NCBI GenBank assembly: GCA_001949185.1
Contig: BDGG01000004.1
Location: 4,356,554 to 4,420,553 of the forward strand
Reading direction: 5' to 3'
DNA: 64,000 nucleotides
From: Ramazzottius varieornatus
Lineage: Eukaryota; Tardigrada; Eutardigrada; Parachela; Ramazzottiidae
The notes beneath the pieces were generated by a model. It saw only the letters and a program-made list of their open reading frames with translations. It was not told the DNA's origin and searched no databases. This document shows, in pieces, positions 33,817 through 46,600 of the stretch (its first letter is position 1; each line of letters begins with the position of its first letter). The position numbers and the translations under genes are program-made.

Positions 33817-36800
33817 GCGTCTCGGACTTACTACGTACTCTTTCCTTGATCTTACCTGTTAATGCCTGTGTTCTCTTTTTATTTCGTTCGTTCGCTCGTG
33901 GATGGAAACCTGGTACTTGACTTATTTACTATCACTGTCTGACTTCTCGGGTAGTTAAAGTTACCGTCGTTTTCTTGTTGCAGTAGACTGTAGAGTTCCA
34001 GTTGGTCCACCATGGATTTCGTGCAAGGTCTTCGCACCTTTTCGTTTATGATGATAATCTGCTTCATTATGAAGAAAGATAATTGTGACATTCGTCAGCT
34101 GTAATAACATGACGGCTACTTCGGTTAAGTGGGGTAATCCATTCGTCGGTCTGAATTTTTCAGTTTCGAAAATATGTTTTGGAAGGACAGGTGCGATGCT
34201 GTTTTGATTGGGGCTTTTGTCGATGTGAATTCGACAAACTGACCTGAGCTTAAATCTTTGCAGGTGTTTAGTCGGAGGAATGGTCGTTCGCTGAATAACG
34301 GGCTGGACGGAATAAGCGACGCCCGCTGTGAGTGGATACGTTCACTCCAAGCTCGTGCGGAGGTTACAAGGTTTGGACGAGCCCCGACGAGGGTCATCCT
34401 TCCGCATTGACTGCTCAAAGATGTCTACCGCATTGTATAATCATGAACATGTGCACGTGCCGTCTGGCCGTAAGCCCTTTCTCGACATAATTGGCGGCAC
34501 GCGCCACCCAGAGTATTCATTACCGATGTGAAACAGTCTGCAAACACGGAAGTTCAACTTGATCTACAGAACGGCTGAACTACCATATACCTAAGATAAT
34601 TTACACTGCCAGTTTCAGGTGCGAACCTTTTCGGAGAACCGGCAGAAACGTCTGAAAAACGTCTGTAGTGCCGCTCTTAAAAGCTTCTATGGTTCGGGCT
34701 AGCTTAACTTTTGGGACGGATGGGAATATTTGGGCCAAGCGACAGCTGATTGTTATCGAGTGGCCCCGACAACTTCATGGGGAGTAACAAAGTGTGTTGC
34801 ATTCCAACTGGCACCTCATAACAAGCAAATGTATCCTCTAATGTGTGTAGTATGGACTTCCAGGGACGGGATGGATGGACGCTGCTGTTACGTCAGCGCG
34901 GCTGCTCATCGATTTATCCACTTTCCCTGATCCCGTTACCGTAGGACACTACAGGGAAAAGGGATAGACATCCACGCTGACTTGGCCGGAAGGGCATCAT
35001 ATTGCTTAATTCCGGCTGTTTGAATAGGCAGGAAAAGCTCAAACAGGCAATGGACAAATGCATTCAACGTTAGTTAGCTGGCGAGCCGGTAGCCATCATT
35101 TGAAGTGTTGATCAACTGGCCAATCGAGGGACAATACAAAGATTCACTTCGATAAGCGTCAGCTTCCGCACAGATTATGTGCTCGTCCATTAAACTTTTA
35201 CAAAAGCCACAAATTGCGCTCAATTGGACAGCCGAGATTATCCCCCGTGCACCATAGTATGCATCGACTTTGGCCCAGAAACCAGGTTCGGACATCCGAC
35301 CAATTAACCAAATCAACCGCCCCTTTCATCGAGCTTGCACAACTGTTTTCCAGGCGATCCAATCATTCGCTTATAGTCTGAGATTTTTTTTCGGGCTATC
35401 ACTGGTGTTATTTTAACGTTGGTGGTTCAGTGTTTCTCTGGGCGCGATCAATGTTATCGCATGTTCAGTTAGAAGTGAGAAGTAGCAGGTTTTCGGACGA
35501 GGAAGTGAGCAGTATAGATCGAAGCTTCCTGTGGTGAGGTTGTGATCTGCAATTGCATCCCTCTGTGCCAACCGACATCGATACGCAAATGGTACAGTAT
35601 GGCAAGCTATAATTAACATGATGTTGATCGAATAATTTGACTTGACGGAAGACGAAATAGAACGGAAGAAGCAGGAGACCTTGTCCAGTGGTTAGCATTT
35701 TCGGAAGTTGGACTGGACGGTCCCTTTCCCCCATGGAGGCATTACTGCCCCTGGAGTCCTTGGGTGCTCATTGTTATCCGTCAAGTGCGGTAACGTGCCA
35801 TCGTCTTCACAGCTTGCAATCGGACAAACTAGAAAATGATGTCCTTTGGGAAGACGCCTGATGGGCAACAGAGATGGAAATGACTACCGCCACCCTTGTC
35901 ACCCATGATCCGGTAAAGGCCTCCTTTCAGCGTATTGATAGTCACTTGCTGTGCCGGAATGACTTTTCATATGCTTTTTGTGAGATGTGTCTAACTGAAA
36001 AGTGTCTATTGAAACCCTGCCCCGTTTCTCTTTCATTCCTTATCAAGTTAAAGTCATTAACTTTCTACCTAAGAGGCCAAGACATCGACTGCATATAAAA
36101 TGGGCGAGCCAAATCGTGGGATCAAGTCTTTAGCTCTGGAAATTTTGCTTTTGGAGAAAAAATGATAACCAGACCTTTTAAGATCCAGAGAAAGCTTTAT
36201 GACCTTTACTAGCTTATATATGTGTAAGATGAAAGCGAAATTTGCTTTTGTTCGAATTAAAGTTCTGACTGACATAAGCTTTGCCGGTGCAAGTATGCAA
36301 GAACGGAGTATCGCACATAATAATTCCAACTGATTTATGCGCTACGTTAAATTTCTCATGTGCGATTTCCTCGGTGCTGTGAGAAGGAAACGACCGGTAT
36401 TCGTTTTGTAATCAAGACTAATGCAGCGCTAATGCGTTTACCGAAGCAGAATGTCGCGCAAAGTCACGCAATGCGCTCGTTTGCCCACGCCGGCATCCCG
36501 CTGATGTAAAAACAAGGCTACGGCCGGTTCTTCCTTTCTCCTATGCCCTTTCTACCGTTAATCTCTCCAAAAGTGGTCGACATTATCGTTAATGGAATAC
36601 AGCGTTGACTTATGGAATTTATGAAAATTCCTGTCTTGGTATAAATTTCTGATGCTGAAGGATTTAAAAAGTCAAGATGTTGATATGAATTTCTTATGAA
36701 TTTTTCACACTGCTGTCATTTCTTCCCAATCCGATTAACGCCTCAAGATATTTATTATGGAGGAAGTCTTCTATAATAAACGGCCAATATGACGGCCGGT

Positions 36801-37237
36801 TGTCTTCCCTTCTTCCTCGTCCTTCGATCGATGTTATTTTGCCGTTGGATACTCATGCATTGACAGTGTGTAATCAGATCCCGTTACTGCGTCTATTTGC
36901 GCAGGTATGCCTATTTGCATTTCAGCTATTAAGTACAGAAATTGACAACGTTTGCATATTCTTAGTTTACATTCGTGCCGTACAGCTGTCATGACTATGA
37001 TTACTCCATGAAGCTACTGACAGCCGTCCAATGTAAACCACAGGGTTGTACAAAATAATTGTCGGTTACAAACAAGATAGACGAGCTCAAAAATTAGGAA
37101 TTACTCTTGTGTAGTTCAAAGACCGAAACTTCCAGTAATCAAAATGGAACTCCATTCTCGGAGGACCGAAAGTGTAACAAGACATTCAACAACCGAAACT
37201 TTAACATATCAATGTAAAGACCGGAAAACGATTTACG
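33817..37237. other. Intergenic region without recognised genes
   Basis: About 3.4 kb with only short open frames on both strands. None has a recognisable motif or paired splice sites. I found no RNA gene or clear repeat. Confidence 0.5.
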
Positions 37238-37243
37238 TTTATT
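37238..37243 (-). terminator. Polyadenylation signal AATAAA on minus strand (POU4-like)
   Basis: TTTATT on the plus strand reads AATAAA on the minus strand, ~125 bp beyond the POU gene stop. Confidence 0.5.
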
Positions 37244-37366
37244 TTGTCAAGCGTTAACTACTGACCTTTCGTACGTCTCCGATCAAATGTACTACAAATG
37301 AGATCAAAAGAACGTATTCGGACTTACAAAGTCCCCAGCGCCATCATTCGTCCACCACAGGGATAC

Positions 37367-39590
37367 TCACCGGTGCTGAACAGCCGCAAACTTCATTCTT
37401 TTTTGCTTCTGTAGAATACAAAAATAATGAACAGGATATTCCTGATTGGAAAACACTCCGGGGAAGCCTTTCAGCCTACCTGGCGCTGGTTACAAAACCA
37501 AACCCGCACGACATTCTTCTTCAGGTCGAGTTGATCGGCTATCGAGGCGATCTTCTCGCCCGAAGGGCGTGGCTGTGCGTTAAAGCATCGTTCCAACGCG
37601 CGTTTCTCGGGAGCTGCAATGGAGGTCCGCTTACGCTTCTTGTCGCTGCTGAGAGCCGAGCATTCGGAGCCCGGCGATCCTTCCTTGGCTCTAATTTTGG
37701 CTTCCTTTTCTGCTTGTTCCAACCAAGCGTGCAAGATGGGCTTGAGGGCAATCATATTGTTATGACTGAGGGTCAGGGACTCGAATCGGCAAATGGTACT
37801 TTGACTGAGCGATCCCACACCGGCAATCTTCAGACTGGCAAGAGCCTTACCCACATCGGCTTGAGTCACACCCAGTTTGACTCGTCGCTGCTTGAAGGTC
37901 TCAGCAAAGCGCTCAAGCTCTCCCGGATCCATATCGTTCTCGTTATGTTGATTGACTACCGTGGCGCTGATGTGACCGAGGTTGTGAGCAGATAATGTAG
38001 AGTGCCCCATAGTGGCAAAGGATGTGTGTGGGTAAAGAGATGGATGCAGAGTGTGGACTGTGTGAGTCTAGAAAACGAACCATACGAAAATCGTAGAAAA
38101 CTGCTAGAGTGTTAGCGACGTGCTTCTGGAGAAAGGGCTTGACATAACTGCGGAAGGTTTTCGTCTAGGAGATTTATCAAACGCAGGAAAACTTGGAGTA
38201 AAGATTCCAAAATTTTTTTCGCACTTGAACAAACTATACTTCATTCAGTCCGCCTCTTTCACTTCGTTAGTTTTATGGAACTCATTTCTTCGACGATTAT
38301 GTGCTACTTGATTTTTGCTAGAAACGAGGCGAAACATACGGTGTATTCCGGAGTAATTATAGCTCTGGGTTTAGACTCCAAATTGCTTACGCCTGTGTGG
38401 TCTGTGGAGAACCCGGACAAGGACTGTGTGGCAAAGGCTGTAAGGCCGTCATGGTAAAAGTCCATACTCGGATGACCACCACCGTCCATCGAATGATGTC
38501 CAGTGGACTGGAGTCTCCCACCACCGCACGGATGGCTGACCGCATACATGGGATGAGGATCCATCTTGATGGTGGCTTGGGTGACATGATGTTCATTAGA
38601 GTTGATACTGGGCTTCATCTCGGCGAACCCGAGCGTATCGGCCGACCCCAAGAATCGTGCCGAGTCATCGAACCCGAAGAACCCACCCTACAAATAATCG
38701 TTACACATGAAGTTTAAAGACCATGTAAGGATTTGGTTTCACCGCCAGCTTATGAATTTCTTAACAGTATGGACAAGTTAAATCGGCAAATAGTTGTTCC
38801 TTCCATAATTAATCGCTACCGGCCTTGTCGAAACTTTGGCGCTGTGTCCATAGGTATTACACCGAAGTACCGAGAGCCAGCAAACTGATCCGCAAACAGT
38901 CTCATAAAATATGAAAGCGATTAACGGAAGTCGAACAAAGTAAATTTCCACACACGATCCACACGGTACATAAGCGCCTATCGTGCGCCGACATAAGCCG
39001 TAAGCGTAAACTCAAGTGTCGAAACCTCCCCAACATTTCCGTTATTTATTCAACCGTCAATTTCCAACAAGCGTCACTCGCTTTCGATACCCAACTTATC
39101 CCTCTTCGGCGTTACATTTCCATGGTTTGGAATTATGCAAGAATATTCACCATCATTTGGTATATAAATCATTCCCCTGTGAGGAATCTATTACCTCTCT
39201 TCGAGCGTTTTCTGAAGCTTCTTCGAGACGCCGGAAATGATTGAACATGATCGTTATCTCAATTGACTAACGTTTTCATTGTTGTTGGCTCAAAAAGTGC
39301 GTCAGCCGGAAAAATCATGAAGTTCAAGTCATCCGTCGACGTGACGATGTCCCATTTGAGCTTTCTCGTAGAAAACTTGTTCAAGATTCGGCCGAGGAAC
39401 TTACCGTCGACATTTGGCGGCGAAGAGGGTCCGCATTATTCCGGTACGATGCGGGAACTTGCGAATACGCGCGGCTGTTACCAGCAAAGGACGGATGCAT
39501 CCCGAAAGTCACCGCTTTGTTATTCATGTCCGACGAATCGGAGCCGGGCGGAAACTGTGATCGTGACAGCGGATGAAAAATAGTGCTCAT
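37367..39590 (-). CDS. POU4: Class IV POU homeodomain transcription factor (Brn3/unc-86/acj6 type)
   Basis: This is a sequence-specific neuronal-identity regulator. Four exons join in phase 0 to 370 aa: 39590-39405, 38687-38391, 38067-37480 and 37408-37367. The N-terminal exon holds a divergent POU-IV box (FGMHPSFAGNSRAYSQVP). A His/Gly/Ser-rich linker follows. The POU-specific domain is complete (ELERFAETFKQRRVKLGVTQ, GSLSQSTICRFESLTLS, NNMIALKPILHAWLE). The homeodomain contains KKRKRTSIAAPEKRALERCF and DLKKNVVRVWFCNQRQ, with the class IV signature helix 3. The last 42-bp exon adds KQKRMKF and only six more residues. The intron after NQRQ is 71 bp. Confidence 0.96.
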
Positions 39591-42045
39591 ATTGACAAAG
39601 ATATTGACAAATAAACAAGCGTGAAGGAATGACAGCGGAAGGAAGTAAGTAGTTTCTTCCTTGGAGCAGAAAATTTAAATGTGAAGTCCGACACTTACAG
39701 ATGGAAGTTCAAACACGCTTATCCAATGCGTCGAGAAGAGGAGCACGGCAAACGGGAAGGATGTGGTATTGGCGCATATGCTCAAAGGGCGACATACGCG
39801 GCTGGCAAGGGAAGAGACATGGGCAACGACTGACATCCCATCATCCTCCCACGGGCTCTTTGGCTAACCATTCCGGACAGTACATCAGGCACCTGTCCCA
39901 CTCTCACGTCACTGCAGCTATACCGCAGTCTTGCCTTCATTCAGACCCCCAGCCGATCCGGATAATCTTCAAAGCAAAACAATACGAGTCAGTAATGTTT
40001 TTCCTATATTAACACATCTAAAACCTTCGAGAGCGTCGGGAACCCAGACGAGAATCTCCGTTCGCAAAACCATTGGGAACTGGACAAACAGACGTACAAG
40101 ATCGTTATCTCACGTGGCGCACTATTTCTATATTATTGTGTGAAAGAGTGCGCCACTCATCATGACAATCTCGTACGTTTTATTTGTCCAGCTACCAAAT
40201 ATTTCCTTTGACGGAAACATTTCTTTATTTATTGAAAGTTAGAATGTGTGTCTGTTTCTGATTCTGTGTGTTTCTGTTTTGATAGGCACTTTTTGGATAA
40301 GGAACTTATTCGTCTTGTAGGTTCTTCGATCGCGGCATGGTGGCGGATGCGGATCGATGTTGTCCTCGACATTGTCGCGCGGGCAGGAAAATGTGTTTGT
40401 CCAAAGTGTCCTGGAAAAGGGGAGAAAAGAAGGCAGTTAATATTTAATCAAGTCATTAGTTGAAGTTGTTGTGCGTACTGTGGTGGAATCATGCGAGCGT
40501 CCCGTTGCCATTATCGAGATCACCGTTGCTAACTTGCATCCATTCACATGCTAAAGTCAGTAACAATTACGTTTGATTTCTCCTTCTATCCATCTCCTGT
40601 GAAGCGCCTGTTGACAAAATAAATGGCACACAACGAGAAACAGGCACGAAATCCGGTCGATACATTCCTGCCAATTTTGATGCTTCTCCACCTTACCCTG
40701 TGTCAGACAAGGGGAGCACTCTTCTCTGCACATCTCGGTGCAGCCAAACATTTTTCTCGAGCTGAGACGTAAAATCTGTTAACAGTTTTCGGAGTGTACA
40801 GTACTCATCAAATTTCTCGGTATGGTCGACTTTGTGCTGGTATACCGAGGAACTGGTCATGTGCAGTAAACAGATGTGGACTAACATCTTTCCGACGTTG
40901 CCTAAAGGAACGAATCTATTACGGCAATTAACCTATAATTGTCTATCAATATACAAGCAAGGGTCATACACTCCATTGTGGTCAAACAACCCCCCAAATG
41001 CCCACTGACAACTGTCCGTCTTCCCTCCAGATGGTACTCGCGCCGGAGCAGACTGAAAGTCTAGAATCAAAGTGTCCATCGGCGGTCTCCCGTATAACGA
41101 TATCGCTGCAACCTGTAATTAAAAGCTGCAAGAAGTCTGTTCTATTTTAAAAGTGTACAACGGCCGACCCGCAACTATCACTAGTACCTCGTACTGTATG
41201 AGGACAGAAAAACGAGCACAATCTGTGCTGGAAGTATAACCACGCCATACGAGAAAGCATGCGTCGCGCTGCGACCCATGAGTTGATTGACCAATCCACC
41301 AGTGACGCCATTCTTCTTTCGTGCTGACCCTTTTGGGCCTTGGCGAACCGTGGTCCATTCGATGCTGCAGATTTCGTCAACGCAATATCCATTGACCTGC
41401 AACGACGTCCGTTGAACCATAAGGAATCATGGGTGGGTGTTTATCTGGATTAACCGCCAAGTTGTGAAAAACAGAAGGCAGACTTACCTGCAAAAAATGA
41501 CGCTGCAGTGGCTGGACCAGTCCAGCTGCTATCAGTTTGTCTCCAAACCCTGAAGGAGTATGTCTCCAGTAATGGGAGATTGGGAGTTCATCAAGACAGT
41601 CAATGAACGTCGGCCTGATTGTTCTTGGCCAGGATGGCTGCACGGTGCTATGAACAAGTTAATTGGAGGCCTGTCCGGGACGGCGTCAAAAAGCTGCGTT
41701 TTAATTATAAGCTCATTAACGACGCAATGATCCTACTCCGCCTCCTGCATCTAATCACTGCAATAACCGACTGATCTGTAATGGCCATCGGTCATCACTC
41801 CCGTCGCGTATCTACCCTGCCAAAGTAACCACTTCTCTCGGCTCGACGTTTTGTTTCCTGCTTCTCTTCAGCTATGCTCAGATTCAACTAGAGAACGTTT
41901 CTGACAAAAAAAAGTATTTTGCGCGAGTCGCGTACAGTACTGATTAATCCGCGTTTCGTCCGCAAAAAAAGAAAGAGATGTGAGAAGACTGTGCGCGCGC
42001 GAGTCGGCGAACTAGGAAGACAAGAACGCCTCGAGAGTTGACATA
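39591..42045. other. Intergenic region with one hairpin repeat and an unassigned minus-strand fragment
   Basis: No gene is called. Minus-strand pieces at 41643-41485 and 41399-41225 look somewhat coding (HYWRHTPSGFGDKLIAAGL, then VNGYCVDEICSIEWTTV) and could be joined by an intron with a CTGCAAG|GTAAG-like donor and TTGCAG acceptor. I recognise no domain and cannot find a start or stop, so it may be a transposon or gene remnant. Confidence 0.4.
40080..40191. repeat. Hairpin repeat family, copy 4 (intergenic)
   Basis: Stem CACGTGGCGCACT / AGTGCGCCACTCAT. The outer halves are complementary almost to the ends: ACTGGACAAA...GTACAAGATCG on the left and CAATCTCGTACG...TTTGTCCAG on the right. This is the most complete terminal inverted repeat of the family. 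Confidence 0.8.
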
Positions 42046-43076
42046 TCACAAAAACATTTTTCGCATTCCGCTTTTCTTGATTTTGGCCCTACAAACCGGA
42101 CATTCTCGCTTTATGTTCACTGAGTGTTGTGCGCATAAAGTGCAGAGAACGTGTCCGCAGTTCAGGCCCATCAGCGATATTCCCTGAGTTTTGAGCTAGA
42201 AAACAGGAATTATATGAAAATAGGCCAGAACTATAGCTTTGATTCCGAAAGCTACGCAGGCAACCGCTTACCTCACGGTAGGGTTCCAGGCAGATCGGAC
42301 ATTCCACACTAGACTCCACTGGCGGTGGCTGGGACTGTGAAGCTGTGAGACTGCTCGCCTATGAACAAAAGATTTATGAATTTGGCAAAACTTCTGACAG
42401 GAACTATAGATAATCCTCACCTGAGTGGCGACCATGCTTTGTTGAGCGCTGTCTAGACTTCCCTGTTGAGATTCGGTCAGAATCATCGTGGCTTGTGTTT
42501 CAAAGTTCTGCGGCTGGGAAGCTTGAACGGCAGGTTCGTAGGCGACCTCGTACAGAGATGCGTCAGGGATGAATTGCGTTTGACTATCAATAGGGATGGT
42601 GGTCACATAGCCAAGGTTCGCGTCGTTCCCATCTGCAGCCAAAAACATGGGGTACATGACTACACGTACACTGTCCAGCGAGGCGACAGCGCGCCACTTC
42701 ACCGTCCGGATCAAGTCACGCATGACATCATGAACTAACAACCACTCGTAACCTTCCGATCTGTATTTCCGAAGAAACGAATAAAGCTCGACCGCTTACT
42801 CGAGCCCTCATGGGTCGTATGCGAGGTAGCTTGGCTTTGGCTATTGACTTGCTGCGTGACAGGGAAGGCTGGAAGGCGTCGGGCAACCCGGTTCTTATGA
42901 CGGAGTCGCCAGCGCTCCCGAATAGTCAGTGGCTCAGTACGCACCATATCCACTTCCGCTACATCCACCACCTCTGCCACTCGGCCTGTTGCTACGTCTA
43001 CGAAAGCTGCTGCATCCGTTTCATCCTGTCCGACAGCTGCTTCGAAAGATCTCTTGGCAGGACGCTGACTTGCCAT
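42046..43076 (-). CDS. RNF4-like RING-finger protein (candidate SUMO-targeted ubiquitin ligase)
   Basis: Four exons give 241 aa: 43076-42800, 42632-42421, 42358-42272 and 42195-42046. The C-terminal C3HC4 RING is complete across exons 3-4: CPICLEPY, then CGHVLCTLCAQHS and CPVCRAKI, ending with a basic-hydrophobic tail KSGMRKMFL. RNF4-type RINGs end similarly close to the C-terminus. The N-terminal part has basic and acidic patches and short hydrophobic-acidic strings (FVDVATG, VVDVAEVDMV) that could be SUMO-interacting motifs, as in RNF4, but this is not certain. Other single-RING nuclear E3 ligases are possible. Confidence 0.75.
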
Positions 43077-43601
43077 TGTGCAAGCGGAGATTGTGACTCG
43101 GGAATCAGCTGTTTTCCGAACCCTCGGCTATCGATGCAATACAGTCTTACAAAACTCGACTACCAACAGCAAAACTCCCCGGAAGCTAACGTCGAGTATT
43201 GCAGTGATCTGTAGACGGTAGACCTGCGTTGTACGGAAATCAGAAGTACAAAGAGGTCGCTCTTGCCCCGGAAGATGTGAAGGAAAGTAGAACTTTAGAA
43301 TCGGATAATCGAGATCCGCAAGCTGTTGTTGTTGTTGTTGAATCAAAAATAAAAAAATCAACGTTTACACCAGTGTGTGACGTAGTCGCCGCACTGACGT
43401 CACCACTGCGACGGGAAAATGTATGGACGTAGGACTCAAGTTGGGTCGTGAAAGCATCTGGAGAGCTTAAAACAACTTATGCAGGCTGACCACTAGGCAC
43501 AAGCAGGAACAAATGACATGTATCGTTTAGAGAGAATATCCTGTAACTAACTGGGATTTCAGACTATAACTATAAGTTATCCATCTTTTGTCCGCTGATC
43601 C

Positions 43602-46600
43602 CTACGTTTCTTCTGCGCGCTGTTTCCTAGCTTTGACACGTAGTTGGAAGTCCAGGGAATCGACTTGCATACGGTATCTTTTGGAGAACTCGGGATAGAG
43701 CCTTTGAACCAGCTGAATGTCTTTCAAAGCTGTCGGGATAAGGTTGAGCTGGGCCTGCAAACACGGATTCCCTGATTAGAGCATCCCGGGTCAAAGTCCG
43801 ACTTAGCTTACATGGCCAACTGCGCGATTTAATAATGCCGGAGCCCCGAACGTTCGGTCCCGCTCCTTGATTACAACATCGTAGAAACTGATGGCCTGAA
43901 AAAATGCAACCTTGTCGTTTCAGATGTTGAAACCCTGGCACCTCCGAGGCATTCGAGTACCTTGTTCGCACTGCTGAAAAGCAAATAAATGCCACCGATC
44001 AGAAATCTAATTTCCATGTTGAACTTTTCCAAGTTACAAGCTTTGGCGAACGAATGTCCGGCATCCCGAGGTTTCTTCATAGCCTGAAATAGAACTTCCT
44101 TCAAGCTACACAGGCTTGAGACAGAAGTCGAACAAACGGTCTTACCAGTCTTATGAAGCCGAAAGCTAAAAAGAAGTAAGCATCGGCGAAGGCAGAGTTC
44201 GCGACAGCCTCTAGTATGCCGAGAGCTCGCGCATGTTGTGAGGTAGCGAACAACGTAATGCCCAGGCCAGCGTATGCATGGATCCGGAGTAATTCATCTG
44301 TAATTGAACACACTGTTCTCAAATTCGCTGCTGGGGACATACTTATAGTACAGAAAGGGCAGATACCTACCAACAAGGACTTCCTTGCCTTCAGCGGGTT
44401 CAGGCTGGGTGTCCGAGGGTTTCTTTGGTGTGTGGAAAACCTCGAACATGACTCGAGCGGCAGAGGGTTCCCCTGCCCACCAAAGAGCCACTCCCAGGTT
44501 GAGCCGAGTCAGCGGATGCACCGGATAGCACATTATAATTCGCTGCAACACTTGACATGCCTTCGAATATGAATTGGGGTCCGCTTGATCAAACAGCGAG
44601 AGACCATACAAAAGCTAAAACGGAATTGTACTGTAGTGGGATAAATTAAAACCTTTCAAAATTATGATACGTCGCCAACCAGAAAAAGAGCGCACGACGG
44701 CATACCCAGACTGTTGGATTTTCATGTAGAACTTCCTCGTATTTGCGTAACAACCGAGTGACATAAGAGCGCCCTTTGAATCTGGAAAAGAAGCCAGGCT
44801 TGATAAATAAAAGATAATCTGAGAAGTACAAAAGAGTCTTGGTACTTACGACCAAGCTATCAAGGCGAGTGCCTTCACAAGGTGTGGGTTCCCAGGGTTT
44901 CTTCGAAGCAGGACTACATAATCGTCAAAAGCTTGAGAATACATTTCCCACTTGTAAAACACCCATCCTCGGATCACCAAGAGCTACACAAGAAAAAGAG
45001 TTCGTAGAGCTACTATTGCACTGTTTATGCATATGTCATGTTAAAAACAGAAAGAATTATCACCAACTTACCCAGTTGAACCTGGACCGTCGCTTCAGTT
45101 TTACCGTCAGAAGGAAGCTCGAAAGAGCCTAGAAAAGATAAATAGAATCAGCCGAGCTGCAGACCTACAAAATGCTGCTCTGACATCAATTACCGTTTCG
45201 TAGCGGTGAGCAAGAATCGCGAAATACCCGTAAGCTGCCCAGCAGAGTGCACGTTGAGGGTAAATATCGCAACAAAGCCGCGCGTCCTTCATGGCACTGT
45301 CTATCCTCCCTAATTTTGCTTTCAGGGCAGCGCTGCAAAACAATAAGTTTTCTCTGTTCTCGGAGGTGGGTATAACCGATGCTTGAGGCGTGAAGGAGTA
45401 CCGGAAGAAATACGCCTCATAGAATTTTGGTGCTAATTGGATGACGCGCGTAAGACAAGTAAGAGCCTTTCGGAGGTCTTTCTCATTGTAGTACGCACAC
45501 CTGGCCCGGGCATACCAGATCTGCAACGTAAAATAAAAACGAAGAGCTGGGGACAATGGATCTTTGTATTATCAAGGCATTCAGAAGGTGGAACCGTACG
45601 AACTGATTGCTGGGGAAACGACTGGATAGTTTGTCAATAACAACCAAGGACCATGGCTTCTTCGTCCACTTGATGTTTCGGTTGAACTTCAGAAAAGCCA
45701 ACCAAGTAACGAACTGGAAGAAAGGACAGAACGATCAGCGTGATACATTTCGTTGCGCCGACTTTCAAATGCGGATGTACTGAACCCTGAGATCGTCTTT
45801 CCATCGCGATCGTCCTTTCTGACAAAGCTCATAGGCTCGACCGTATGACTGAGAGCGGACGCTTTCCAATATATCCATAAAGGTGAGCGTTTTGTTGTCG
45901 CAACGAATCCCCAGAACAGCCGGTCGCACAAACCTCTGGTGGAAACAAAAAATCTGCGAAGACTTGTAACGAACAGGAGACTGCATAAAATGCTGTATAC
46001 CCTAATTTGACGGCACTGACGGGCGCATTCGGCCGACTTTTCAATCTCTCCGGTGCTCCAGAATAACCGAGCACAGAACATCAGGGTTTTGGGGTCGAAT
46101 AAAAGCTCTAGCGGGTCAATTTGCTCCAGTGACCGGTAGGCCTGTCATGAAGAAAAAGACATGACCTATGAACGAACCATCGGTTTTTCGCACTGAGGGA
46201 CGTCACAGGGACTAACCTTTGGGATGTCGTTCAGTAACACATTGCAATAGACTGTCAAAAGCCTGCCAGTCCTTGAATCCTCTGATTCCGCAAGGTAAGA
46301 TCTGCAAAAAATTCAGCGGGGCATCTACCGTGCTCTGGGTGTTATCAGTTTGAAGACCGGGAAGTGATCGAAGAAGGGATACTGTAAGCATTCATATACA
46401 TATGCATCTTACCTGAAGTACTGCTCGCTTCTCAGATTCTCGCCCATCCGCCTAAGACAAACAGCCTAGAGAGAGAGAGAGAGTAAAGTTCTTCATGTAT
46501 TTTCTTGTTTGAAAACTTGACCGAAAAGCCACAAGCTCTGTGAGAAATTCGGAACAGTATGTACCCCAAACAGGAAGAAGTTAACATCAGTGCACATGGC

